Source: an uncultured Holosporaceae bacterium
Lineage (GTDB): Bacteria > Pseudomonadota > Alphaproteobacteria > RUG11792
Length of the DNA stretch: 9,654 nucleotides
NCBI GenBank assembly: GCA_947285985.1
Contig: CAMYPB010000032.1
Location: 1-9,654 of the forward strand
Reading direction: 5' to 3'
Positions 1 through 6,324 of the stretch are shown piece by piece. The position numbers and the translations under genes are program-made. Position 1 is the first letter of the stretch. Every line of letters starts with the position of its first letter. The notes beneath the pieces were generated by a model. It saw only the letters and a list, made by a program, of their open reading frames with translations. It made no database searches and was not told the origin of the DNA.

Positions 1-396
1 ATTATTATTATTATTTTGAGATATATTGTTGTTCATAACATTATTATCAGGATTGGAGACATCTTTATTTTGAGGGGATACATCATTCTTTGACTGAAGA
101 TTATTCTTCTCAGGATTATTTTGCGGAGACGTCTTGTTGTCTATATTAGATTCATCTTTTTTGTCATTATTTTTAGACGTATTTTCGTTAGATTTATCAT
201 TATTTTGTGGTGTATTATCCTCTCGTTTATTTTGAGATTTTTTATTTTTGTTATTGTTATTATTATTCTGATTTTTCGTAGATTTATTATTTTTAGACTT
301 AGAACTTGGTTTTGAAGGGGCATAAGCCGCGTCAACATCATCAACATTCATTATAAAAAACGAAAATATACATAAAATCCATCTAAAAATCCCCAT
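1..396 (-). CDS. Asn/Lys/Ser/Gln-rich exported protein, 3' end cut by window edge
   Basis: An open frame runs from an ATG at 396-394 to the window edge, giving 132 codons with no stop. I do not recognise a family. The N-terminus looks like a signal peptide: Arg5, a hydrophobic stretch at residues 6-16 (WILCIFSFFIM), then a polar region with possible cleavage after Ala23 (VDA) or Ala26 (AYA; Pro at +1 makes this one less likely). The rest is low-complexity, dominated by Asn, Lys, Ser, Asp and Gln, with short recurrences of (P/S)QN(N/K) near residues 54, 63, 91, 108 and 126 and a terminal Asn run encoded by AAT repeats. The start is supported by GGGGG at 401-405 and because the next in-frame ATG (351) would lose the signal peptide. 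It lies 61 bases after lolD on the same strand, so is probably in that operon. It is most likely periplasmic, surface or secreted. A folded domain may follow outside the window. Confidence 0.72.
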   Translation of the reverse strand, partial: MGIFRWILCIFSFFIMNVDDVDAAYAPSKPSSKSKNNKSTKNQNNNNNNKNKKSQNKREDNTPQNNDKSNENTSKNNDKKDESNIDNKTSPQNNPEKNNLQSKNDVSPQNKDVSNPDNNVMNNNISQNNNNN

Positions 397-457
397 AATA
401 CCCCCAAGCAATAAAAACGATTTTATAATAAAATGATATCAATTTTTATAAAATTCA

Positions 458-1150
458 TCAAGATTCGTGGATTTGTCCATTTTTCAAATTTATTTGTCGT
501 TTAAATTTATTGGAGAGTTCATGATTGTGGGTTGCCATGAGGATAGCCATACCCCTCGTCAATGTGAGATTCATCATGAGGTCGAATATGACGTATGATG
601 TTTTATCATCGAGATTTCCCGTTGGTTCGTCCGCGATAATAATATCCGGATCATTTGAGAGAGCACGGGCTATCGCGACTCTCTGTTGTTCTCCTCCCGA
701 CATTTTTTTGGGACTATAATACGTCCGATTGGAAAGTCCAACAATATTCAAGAGTTCCTTAGATCTCTCGACAATCTCCTTCCTCGAAATATTGGAATTT
801 ATCATCTGGGGAATCATAACATTCTCAAGCGCACTGAATTCTTGAAGAAGATTGTGAAATTGATAGACAAACCCTATATTTTTACGACGTATTTCCGTCT
901 TCAATCTATCATTCTCCCTCTCAACACGACTCCCCCCTATAAAAATATCTCCAGATGACGGATTATCAAGGAGAGCAGCGATATGAAGGAGTGTCGACTT
1001 CCCAGATCCACTCTGTCCAACGAGTGACACACTCTCCCCTTTTTTTATGGAAATATTGATATCGTCTAAAATTGTTAATATCTCATTATCCCCAACAACA
1101 AAACTCTTCGATATATTCCGAAGTTCCAAAACAATATTATTTTTTTCCAT
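458..1150 (-). CDS. lolD: LolD, ATPase of the lipoprotein-releasing ABC transporter
   Basis: This is the cytoplasmic ATPase that drives LolC/LolE (or LolF) to extract mature lipoproteins from the inner membrane and pass them to LolA. The product is 230 residues, usual for LolD. Visible motifs are Walker A GQSGSGKS (45-52), the Q-loop in FVYQFHNLL (Q97), signature MSGGEQQRVAIARAL (from 150), Walker B IIIADEPTGNLD (170-181) and the switch His in ATHNHEL (H208). The segment FSALENVMIPQ after the Q-loop is typical of LolD rather than of other MacB-type ATPases. I chose the ATG at 1150 because GAGGGA precedes it by about 7 bases; an upstream in-frame ATG at 1174 has no such site. The start lies inside the end of addA (14-base overlap), suggesting translational coupling. 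The LolC/LolE permease genes are not adjacent. Confidence 0.93.
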   Translation of the reverse strand: MEKNNIVLELRNISKSFVVGDNEILTILDDINISIKKGESVSLVGQSGSGKSTLLHIAALLDNPSSGDIFIGGSRVERENDRLKTEIRRKNIGFVYQFHNLLQEFSALENVMIPQMINSNISRKEIVERSKELLNIVGLSNRTYYSPKKMSGGEQQRVAIARALSNDPDIIIADEPTGNLDDKTSYVIFDLMMNLTLTRGMAILMATHNHELSNKFKRQINLKNGQIHES

Positions 1151-3566
1151 CACAAAATCCCTCAATATTATCATTATTCTTGTTATTATATATCATATTG
1201 TATACACCATCCTTAAAAAATGGCCCACATATATATAATTCATCTCGAGCACGAGTCATCGCGACGTATAACAATCTCAATAACTCTCTATTCTCCTGAT
1301 CTATAAAATCATCGACAATAAAAGATACCTCCTTGAAACTATCCTTCAAACTTGGACGTATCAAAAATAAAGGATCTTCCATATCGTCATTCCATATAAA
1401 ATTTATCTTGTTTTTATCACATGTTGAAGAAAAATCTATGAGAACAACAACCTTGGATTCGAGTCCTTTCGAAGAATGAATCGTCGTTAGAACAACTCCA
1501 GAAGATTTATTATTGTTATCGGACGAAACAAACTCTATCGAAGACCTCTTGAAATACGACAGACATTCACGAAGATTATCATTGTTATTTTTGGATGTTA
1601 TATATTTTTGTATATAATTTAAAAATATATCAACTATCTCCCTTTCGTATTTATTGGTATACCTCACAATATTCATCGCTATATAAAAGAATATACTAAA
1701 TGTATCTAAATATTTCGTATCCTCTATTATCGATGATATAATATCATAATGCTCTATACTATATTCCTTCAGGATACACAATATATCATCCCCCTCCATC
1801 ATAGAAATTCTGTATATATCATTATCCGTCATATTATTCTCAAAAATATAACTACTCTTTATCATACAAAAAAGTGCATACCTGTCATCTCTATCTATCA
1901 AAAACTCAACTATCCCAAGGATATCCTGTATGATGAGAGACGATGAAAAATCAATCCTGTTCGATCCCAAAACATCAATCCCATTTTCCAATAATTTTTC
2001 CATAATCTCGAAAAATAAAGTATTTCGATTTCGCATTAAAATCATGATGTCTTTATCATTTATTTTTCTCTCATTTATTAGATATTTTATGAAATCAACA
2101 ACACTATCCGTATCCTCAAGATTTTTCATCTCAAAAATCCCAGGATCTTCATCTCGAAAATTTTTATGTCTTTTATATTCTATAGGATTGTTATCATAAG
2201 AAAATGCATAATCATCGTATTTCCCATCAAAAAAATCGTCGACTCCCACAAGAATATTTCGAAGAGATCGATAACTCGTTGTGAGGTATACCTCATGAAA
2301 TCTCCTATTCATCGATGAAAAAACATTCGAACAATGATTATAAAATTTTATATACTCCTTTGGACTCGCGTCCTGAAATCTATAGATAGACTGTTTGATA
2401 TCCCCCACAACAAAGAGAGTATTCTCGAGACTCTGATCCATAAAAATTTCATCGAATATATTGGATACTATTCCCCATTGATCAAAACTCATATCCTGAG
2501 CCTCGTCTATCATGATATGATGTATACGACTTCCAAGGCGCGATATTATGAAATCCTTCGCGAAACTTTTAGTTATCAAAAAATTTGCCTTGTGAATAAC
2601 ATCCAAAAAATCGAGGAGTCCCCTCTCACATTTTATAGATTGATACTCATCGTATACATCCTTTGATATCCTCAAAAAATTATATGTCTTCGAAATAAGA
2701 TTCCTCTTATTCGATATCTCACGATTATGAAGGAGAATGTCTGAGATTATCCTTATATCATCCTCTGAAAAACCATCAATTTTTATACGCTTTCTTATCG
2801 TCGTCCCAGATTTCGTAAAAAAAATTTCCTCAATATTTTGATTTTGAGATAATTTCAAAACTTTATCACAGAGACCTATAGGAAATTCTTCATCGCAACC
2901 AATATTAAAAATTTTCTCCAATTTTAAACGATAATCATCGATATTCGTATATCTCTCGAACAATAATCTAAATTTAGAATTATTAACTAAAATTCCACAC
3001 AAAAACTCATTAAATGAATAACTCGACATAAGTCTCGAAAGTTCCGAGACAAAATGCGTGTCGATTCCATCATCTATGTATCTCCTGAAAACATTCTTCC
3101 TAGACTCCTCGATGATCTCCAAAGAATCATTCGTATCAATTATACGAAATATAGGAGATATCCCGGATTCCATGGGATAATCCCCTATCAAATCCTGACA
3201 GAAAGAATGTATCGTCACAATATTGATATCATACAAATTATCCTCAAATTGAAAAAATAAATTCTGTATCCTATCAATATCTTTGGATGTTATATCTTTG
3301 ATACATAAAATATCCGTTAAATACTCCATAGCATAATCTATGTCAACCGCAAGACGACGGAGTATCGATGATATACGACTCTGCATCTCAAAAACCGCAG
3401 CATTCGTGAATGTTATGCAAAGTATCTCCCTCGGACTTATCCCCATATATAAAAACTTTATATATCGATCAACAAGAATCTTCGTCTTCCCAGAACCCGC
3501 AGACGCAAAAACAAAACAACTAGACGAAATATCAAGTGCATCATAGAATTCTTTCGAATATTTCAT
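1137..3566 (-). CDS. addA: AddA-like UvrD/Rep-family DNA helicase without the C-terminal nuclease domain
   Basis: Superfamily 1A helicase of 809 residues, most like the AddA subunit of the AddAB double-strand-break repair enzyme. Motifs in order: Walker A ASAGSGKT (21-28), motif Ia ITFTNAAVFEM (51-61), TIHSFC (118-123), Walker B IMIDEAQD (351-358), motif III VVGDIKQSIYRFQ (386-398), LTTSYRS (428-433), motif V TTIHSSKGLE (694-703) and motif VI LLYVAMTRARDEL (765-777). The helicase is complete. From family knowledge, full AddA proteins are about 1,150-1,250 residues and end in a RecB-type nuclease domain; here the protein ends 32 residues after motif VI and lolD follows at once, with no leftover nuclease sequence. 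So it probably unwinds DNA but cannot cut it through this subunit. The ATG at 3566 is the first after an in-frame stop; no clear ribosome binding site is visible. Another UvrD-family member is possible, but the spacing of motifs II and III favours AddA/RecB. Confidence 0.85.
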   Translation of the reverse strand: MKYSKEFYDALDISSSCFVFASAGSGKTKILVDRYIKFLYMGISPREILCITFTNAAVFEMQSRISSILRRLAVDIDYAMEYLTDILCIKDITSKDIDRIQNLFFQFEDNLYDINIVTIHSFCQDLIGDYPMESGISPIFRIIDTNDSLEIIEESRKNVFRRYIDDGIDTHFVSELSRLMSSYSFNEFLCGILVNNSKFRLLFERYTNIDDYRLKLEKIFNIGCDEEFPIGLCDKVLKLSQNQNIEEIFFTKSGTTIRKRIKIDGFSEDDIRIISDILLHNREISNKRNLISKTYNFLRISKDVYDEYQSIKCERGLLDFLDVIHKANFLITKSFAKDFIISRLGSRIHHIMIDEAQDMSFDQWGIVSNIFDEIFMDQSLENTLFVVGDIKQSIYRFQDASPKEYIKFYNHCSNVFSSMNRRFHEVYLTTSYRSLRNILVGVDDFFDGKYDDYAFSYDNNPIEYKRHKNFRDEDPGIFEMKNLEDTDSVVDFIKYLINERKINDKDIMILMRNRNTLFFEIMEKLLENGIDVLGSNRIDFSSSLIIQDILGIVEFLIDRDDRYALFCMIKSSYIFENNMTDNDIYRISMMEGDDILCILKEYSIEHYDIISSIIEDTKYLDTFSIFFYIAMNIVRYTNKYEREIVDIFLNYIQKYITSKNNNDNLRECLSYFKRSSIEFVSSDNNNKSSGVVLTTIHSSKGLESKVVVLIDFSSTCDKNKINFIWNDDMEDPLFLIRPSLKDSFKEVSFIVDDFIDQENRELLRLLYVAMTRARDELYICGPFFKDGVYNMIYNNKNNDNIEGFCDGKK

Positions 3567-3599
3567 ATTTATGGAAAATATATTTCAAATACTACGCGA

Positions 3600-3629
3600 A
3601 TTATACATCAATTTTTGAAACACAATCAA
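3600..3629 (-). promoter_or_regulatory. Predicted sigma-70-type promoter for addA-lolD
   Basis: Reading leftwards, TTGATT (3629-3624) and TATAAT (3605-3600) are separated by 18 bases. The -10 element is a perfect consensus. Transcription would begin near 3593, about 27 bases before the addA start. It lies between the tRNA gene and addA, so the operon need not depend on tRNA read-through. This is pattern matching in AT-rich DNA, where chance hits are common. Confidence 0.45.
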
Positions 3630-3647
3630 GAGAATAAAAAAACAAGA

Positions 3648-3723
3648 TGGTGCCCAGAGCCGGAATCGAACCAGCGACACAGAGATTTTCAGTCTCTTGC
3701 TCTACCGACTGAGCTATCTGGGC
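3648..3723 (-). tRNA. tRNA-Phe (anticodon GAA)
   Basis: A 76-base cloverleaf with the 3' CCA encoded (3650-3648). The acceptor stem GCCCAGA/TCTGGGC pairs over all 7 positions. The D arm is GCTC/GAGC, the anticodon stem AGAGA/TCTCT, and the T stem GCTGG/CCGGC with one G-T wobble and loop TTCGATT. The anticodon loop CTGAAAA gives GAA at 3690-3688, decoding UUC and UUU. Discriminator base A. A T7 run follows shortly after the CCA on the transcribed strand, but no separate hairpin terminator is evident. Confidence 0.97.
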
Positions 3724-3735
3724 TTTTATAGATTT

Positions 3736-3764
3736 AGACTACATCATTTTCATCATTTTGTCAA
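3736..3764 (-). promoter_or_regulatory. Predicted promoter for the tRNA-Phe gene
   Basis: Reading leftwards, a perfect -35 TTGACA (3764-3759) is followed after exactly 17 bases by TAGTCT (3741-3736), 12 bases before the tRNA 5' end. The position suits a start a few bases upstream of the mature tRNA. The -10 is imperfect, but the strong -35 and correct placement make this the best supported promoter in the window. Confidence 0.55.
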
Positions 3765-3859
3765 TAACTTTTAATCAACAAAAACTCTGAAACATAAAAT
3801 TATAAAAAGATCTAATCATTTTCAATTTTAGAAATTAGTATAATTTTTTCCATTTCTAA

Positions 3860-3992
3860 GATATCGAAAAAATTCAAGATTTGACATTTCATGACAAAAT
3901 CCCCCATCCAGAAGTGTGTTGTTCCTCTCTTTTTTTATTTATAACATATTTTTGTTAATGATACATATATTTTCTTGATATTTTTCGATATC
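3860..3992. repeat. Inverted repeat, 20-nt arms separated by 93 bases
   Basis: The arm at 3860-3879 begins GATATCGAAAAA and ends TCAAGA. The arm at 3973-3992 is its reverse complement at 18 of 20 positions, beginning TCTTGA and ending TTTTTCGATATC. The two mismatches are adjacent, leaving 12-bp and 6-bp paired blocks. The right arm is itself partly symmetric (GATAT and ATATC around TTTTCG). The pair lies upstream of the predicted mlaE promoter, so it would not be in an mRNA starting there. No target-site duplication flanks it. Role unknown: protein binding, an unrecognised small transcript, or an old insertion are all possible. Confidence 0.55.
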
Positions 3993-4017
3993 CTTTAAAA
4001 CACAAAGACCCCAAAGA

Positions 4018-4046
4018 TTGAAGATATTCTTGATTCATAGTAGAAT
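4018..4046 (+). promoter_or_regulatory. Predicted promoter for mlaE-mlaF-HD operon
   Basis: TTGAAG (4018-4023) and TAGAAT (4041-4046) are separated by 17 bases, the optimal spacing for sigma-70 promoters. Transcription would start near 4053, just upstream of GAGGGA at 4058-4063 and the mlaE start region. Chance matches are frequent at this base composition. Confidence 0.4.
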
Positions 4047-4101
4047 TAAGAATATGTGAGGGAATTTTTTGTTGTTTTTTTTATTTTTGGGATTTTGTTT
4101 T

Positions 4102-4875
4102 ATGATCATGAAGTTTTTAGAAAAAATCGGATCCTTATTTCTTTCTTTTTTGGGATCGATAGGAAGTATTACGATATTTCTTTTTAAAAGTGTGGTCTTA
4201 GGATTTTCTCCTCCTTATTTTTGGAAACAGATTTGGACTCAAGTTATACAGATCGGATATTTTTCCCTTCCAGTTGTTGGATTGACTGCGATTTTCACAG
4301 GTATGGCGATGGCTATTCAATGTTATAGTGGATTTTCGGAATTTTCCGCGGAAAACGCGATCCCAACTGTCGTTATGTTGGCCATGGTCCGAGAATTGGG
4401 CCCAGTTTTAACCGCTTTGATGGTCGCAGGACGTCTTGGAGCGTCTATGACCGCGGAAATTGGAACAATGCGCGTCACAGAACAAATAGACGCATTGACG
4501 ACTCTTTCCGTCAATCCCTTTAAATACCTTGTTTTCCCTCGTATTCTATCGGGCGTTATTCTTCTTCCTTTCCTCGTTTTCATCGATGATATCATTGGGA
4601 TATTCGGGGGATATATAATATCCGTCTATAATTTTAAATTTAATTCTGCGAATTATATATATCAAACTTTCCATAATATGGAATATTGGGATTTATTCGC
4701 GGGGCTCATCAAAGGGTCATGTTTTGGGTTTATTGTGTGTCTTATGGGATGTTATCATGGATATTTCTCGAAGGGGGGTGCTGAAGGAGTTGGACGTGCA
4801 ACGACGAATTCTGTCGTTTCATCTTCGATATTGATCCTCCTTATGAATTATATCCTAACTTTTCTTCTATTTTAG
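4102..4875 (+). CDS. mlaE: MlaE, permease of the Mla phospholipid ABC transporter
   Basis: Inner-membrane permease of the MlaFEDB-type complex that moves phospholipids between the inner and outer membranes to keep outer-membrane asymmetry. The 257-residue product is the usual family length. It has an amphipathic N-terminus (MKFLEKIGSL), several hydrophobic helices, and the family hallmarks RELGP (97-101) and AEIGTMRVTEQIDAL (118-132) in the loop that contacts the ATPase; the C-terminal RATTNSVVSSS is also characteristic. The phrase GYFSLPVVGLTAIFTGM is alphaproteobacterial in flavour. The start is uncertain. ATG at 4102 fits the family N-terminus and has GGGA 9 bases upstream. In-frame TTG codons at 4069 and 4072 lie 5 and 8 bases after a better GAGGGA site (4058-4063) and would add about 11 very hydrophobic residues. 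mlaF follows after 98 bases on the same strand. Confidence 0.93.
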   Translation: MIMKFLEKIGSLFLSFLGSIGSITIFLFKSVVLGFSPPYFWKQIWTQVIQIGYFSLPVVGLTAIFTGMAMAIQCYSGFSEFSAENAIPTVVMLAMVRELGPVLTALMVAGRLGASMTAEIGTMRVTEQIDALTTLSVNPFKYLVFPRILSGVILLPFLVFIDDIIGIFGGYIISVYNFKFNSANYIYQTFHNMEYWDLFAGLIKGSCFGFIVCLMGCYHGYFSKGGAEGVGRATTNSVVSSSILILLMNYILTFLLF

Positions 4876-4973
4876 AAAAAAAAGTTGTGTACGAAATGTC
4901 ATGATTATACAGAAACTATGTTATAACGTTTGTATAGCCTTCATGAAAATGTTTTATATAGGAGAAAAATAAA

Positions 4974-5735
4974 ATGACAAACAAAGTTATAGAAATATCA
5001 AATTTGAGTAAATCTTTTGGAAATAAGCATGTCCTAAAAGATGTTAGTCTATCGATATACCCTCGTGAATCATACGTTATTATTGGGGGATCAGGAACGG
5101 GAAAATCTGTCCTCATAAAATGCATATTAGGACTCTTAAAACATGATTCTGGAATAATAAAAATAAATGGAAAAGACATATCAAAGATGACTCAAAAAGA
5201 GATGAATGAGATACTTCTAAAATGCGGTGTGTTATATCAAGGGGGTGCTCTTTTTGATAGTTTGAATGTCATTGATAATGTTGCGTTTGGGTTGATATAT
5301 GGTTATTCGATGAGTCAAAAGGAAGCCTATAAAATCGCGATCGAAAAATTGGAGGCCGTTGATTTGGACGAAAAAATCGCGATGCTCTCTCCTTCTGAAT
5401 TGTCTGGGGGAATGAAAAAGAGAGTAGCCCTCGCTCGAGCGATCGCAACCTCTCCAGATATTATATTCTTCGATGAACCAACAACTGGACTCGATCCAAT
5501 AACAAGTGGAACGATCAATGAACTCATTGTTAGGTGCACGAAGGATATGGGAATTTCCGCACTCTCGATAACTCATGATCTGAATAGTCTTCGTTTTATT
5601 AGTGATCGAACGGGTCTCCTATACGATGGAAAAATCATATGGGAGGGAACGAAAGAAGAGATCGATACATCAACGAACCCTTATGTCAGACAGTTTATAT
5701 CGGGATCTTCCAAGGGCCCGTTCACAAAAAGATAG
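4974..5735 (+). CDS. mlaF: MlaF, ATPase of the Mla phospholipid ABC transporter
   Basis: Cytoplasmic ATPase that pairs with MlaE. The 253 residues carry Walker A GGSGTGKS (38-45), Q-loop in LYQGGALF (Q89), signature LSGGMKKRVALARAI (from 143), Walker B IIFFDEPTTGLDP (163-175) and switch His in ITHDLNS (H201). The GGALFDSLNV segment and the LSGGM signature, with Met rather than Gln, are typical of MlaF and its plant/actinobacterial relatives. The ATG is preceded by GGAG at an ideal distance (4961-4964). The C-terminal tail after residue 240 (GSSKGPF) is like the family's short tail that contacts the neighbouring subunit. mlaD, the MCE-domain substrate-binding partner often encoded next, is absent; an HD-domain gene follows after 10 bases. 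Confidence 0.94.
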   Translation: MTNKVIEISNLSKSFGNKHVLKDVSLSIYPRESYVIIGGSGTGKSVLIKCILGLLKHDSGIIKINGKDISKMTQKEMNEILLKCGVLYQGGALFDSLNVIDNVAFGLIYGYSMSQKEAYKIAIEKLEAVDLDEKIAMLSPSELSGGMKKRVALARAIATSPDIIFFDEPTTGLDPITSGTINELIVRCTKDMGISALSITHDLNSLRFISDRTGLLYDGKIIWEGTKEEIDTSTNPYVRQFISGSSKGPFTKR

Positions 5736-5745
5736 GGTGAAAAAT

Positions 5746-6324
5746 ATGATGACGATTTATAATAACAATATAGAAATAAATGATAGAAACATCATGACGA
5801 TGCAACATTCATTTTGTGTGGCCAATGCGTCCTTGAAGATATCCGATAAAATGAACGGGATACTCGATAAAAATTTATCATTTATATACGGTTTAAATCA
5901 TGATATTGGGAAATTTTATCTATCGAAAGAAGAGATGTATATGCATCCAAGATATGGATATAACCTCTTTAAAAAAGACGATATAGATATTGCGAATATC
6001 TGCGTATCACATCCTTTCCCATCGAAAGACAACTTCGATTATATCATGTTTTATTGTCACAATGATAAAAATGAAGCGATAGAAATATATAATATCTTGA
6101 AGGATGTTGATTATAACAATGATTATGTCAGGCTCTTGCAATTGTGTGACAAAATTTCAGGGCTTGATTCATATATGACGATCGATGAAAAATTCGAATG
6201 GTATAGAAAGAAGAGTCCTGTTGAAATACCCGCATGCGTTTTGGAAAATCATCGAATTTTAAACGATATCAAGAAATATTTCGATGAAACAACACATACG
6301 GATATTTATAGTATGCTCCTATAA
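5746..6324 (+). CDS. Small HD-domain phosphohydrolase, substrate unknown
   Basis: A 192-residue cytoplasmic protein with an apparently complete set of HD-superfamily metal ligands: His21 (MQHSF), His52-Asp53 in NHDIGKF, His67 (MHPRYGY), His89 (VSHPF) and Asp135 (LCDKIS). Proteins of this superfamily hydrolyse phosphate esters such as nucleotides or cyclic dinucleotides; I cannot name the substrate. No signal peptide, membrane segment or extra domain is visible. The frame is open back to 5602 inside mlaF, but I chose ATG 5746 because AGGGTGA (5734-5740), which overlaps the mlaF stop, gives a well-spaced ribosome binding site and because homology to HD proteins begins only after this point. Tight spacing implies co-transcription, and possibly translational coupling, with mlaF. 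Its stop overlaps the end of convergent nrdA by 6 bases. Confidence 0.82.
   Translation: MMTIYNNNIEINDRNIMTMQHSFCVANASLKISDKMNGILDKNLSFIYGLNHDIGKFYLSKEEMYMHPRYGYNLFKKDDIDIANICVSHPFPSKDNFDYIMFYCHNDKNEAIEIYNILKDVDYNNDYVRLLQLCDKISGLDSYMTIDEKFEWYRKKSPVEIPACVLENHRILNDIKKYFDETTHTDIYSMLL

Larger units (their letters stand above)
3765..4101. other. Non-coding spacer between divergent tRNA-Phe and mlaE
   Basis: About 340 bases with no convincing gene on either strand. It holds a 20-nt inverted repeat (arms 3860-3879 and 3973-3992), an imperfect dyad at 3880-3898 (TTTGACA facing TGACAAA), a C/G-richer patch around 3900-3927 that stands out from the AT-rich surroundings, and the predicted mlaE promoter near 4018-4046. 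I see no riboswitch, tRNA or known small RNA that I can name. Confidence 0.6.

Noticed and set aside
141..347. 68-codon frame on the minus strand starting at 347
   Set aside because: It is a shifted reading of the exported-protein gene; the frame starting at 396 has a ribosome binding site, a signal peptide and remains open to the window edge.
3812..3892. Possible 26-residue small ORF on the minus strand (MKCQILNFF...KIEND) with GGGGGA about 8 bases upstream of its ATG
   Set aside because: Very short, overlaps the left arm of the inverted repeat, no clear promoter upstream and no recognisable family. AT-rich spacers yield such frames by chance. Conservation in relatives or ribosome profiling would be needed to revive it.
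3860..3992. Reading the inverted repeat as a small transposon-like (MITE) element
   Set aside because: Size and terminal repeats would fit, but no target-site duplication flanks the arms and no second copy is seen in this window.
4876..4973. Second promoter between mlaE and mlaF
   Set aside because: Several TATA-like hexamers occur, but none pairs with a good -35 at suitable spacing; the gap is simply AT-rich.
5602..5745. N-terminal extension of the HD protein inside mlaF (48 codons)
   Set aside because: The extension is rich in Arg/Lys/Ser, lies wholly within mlaF in another frame and lacks a start site; the ATG at 5746 has a good ribosome binding site and begins the HD-like sequence.
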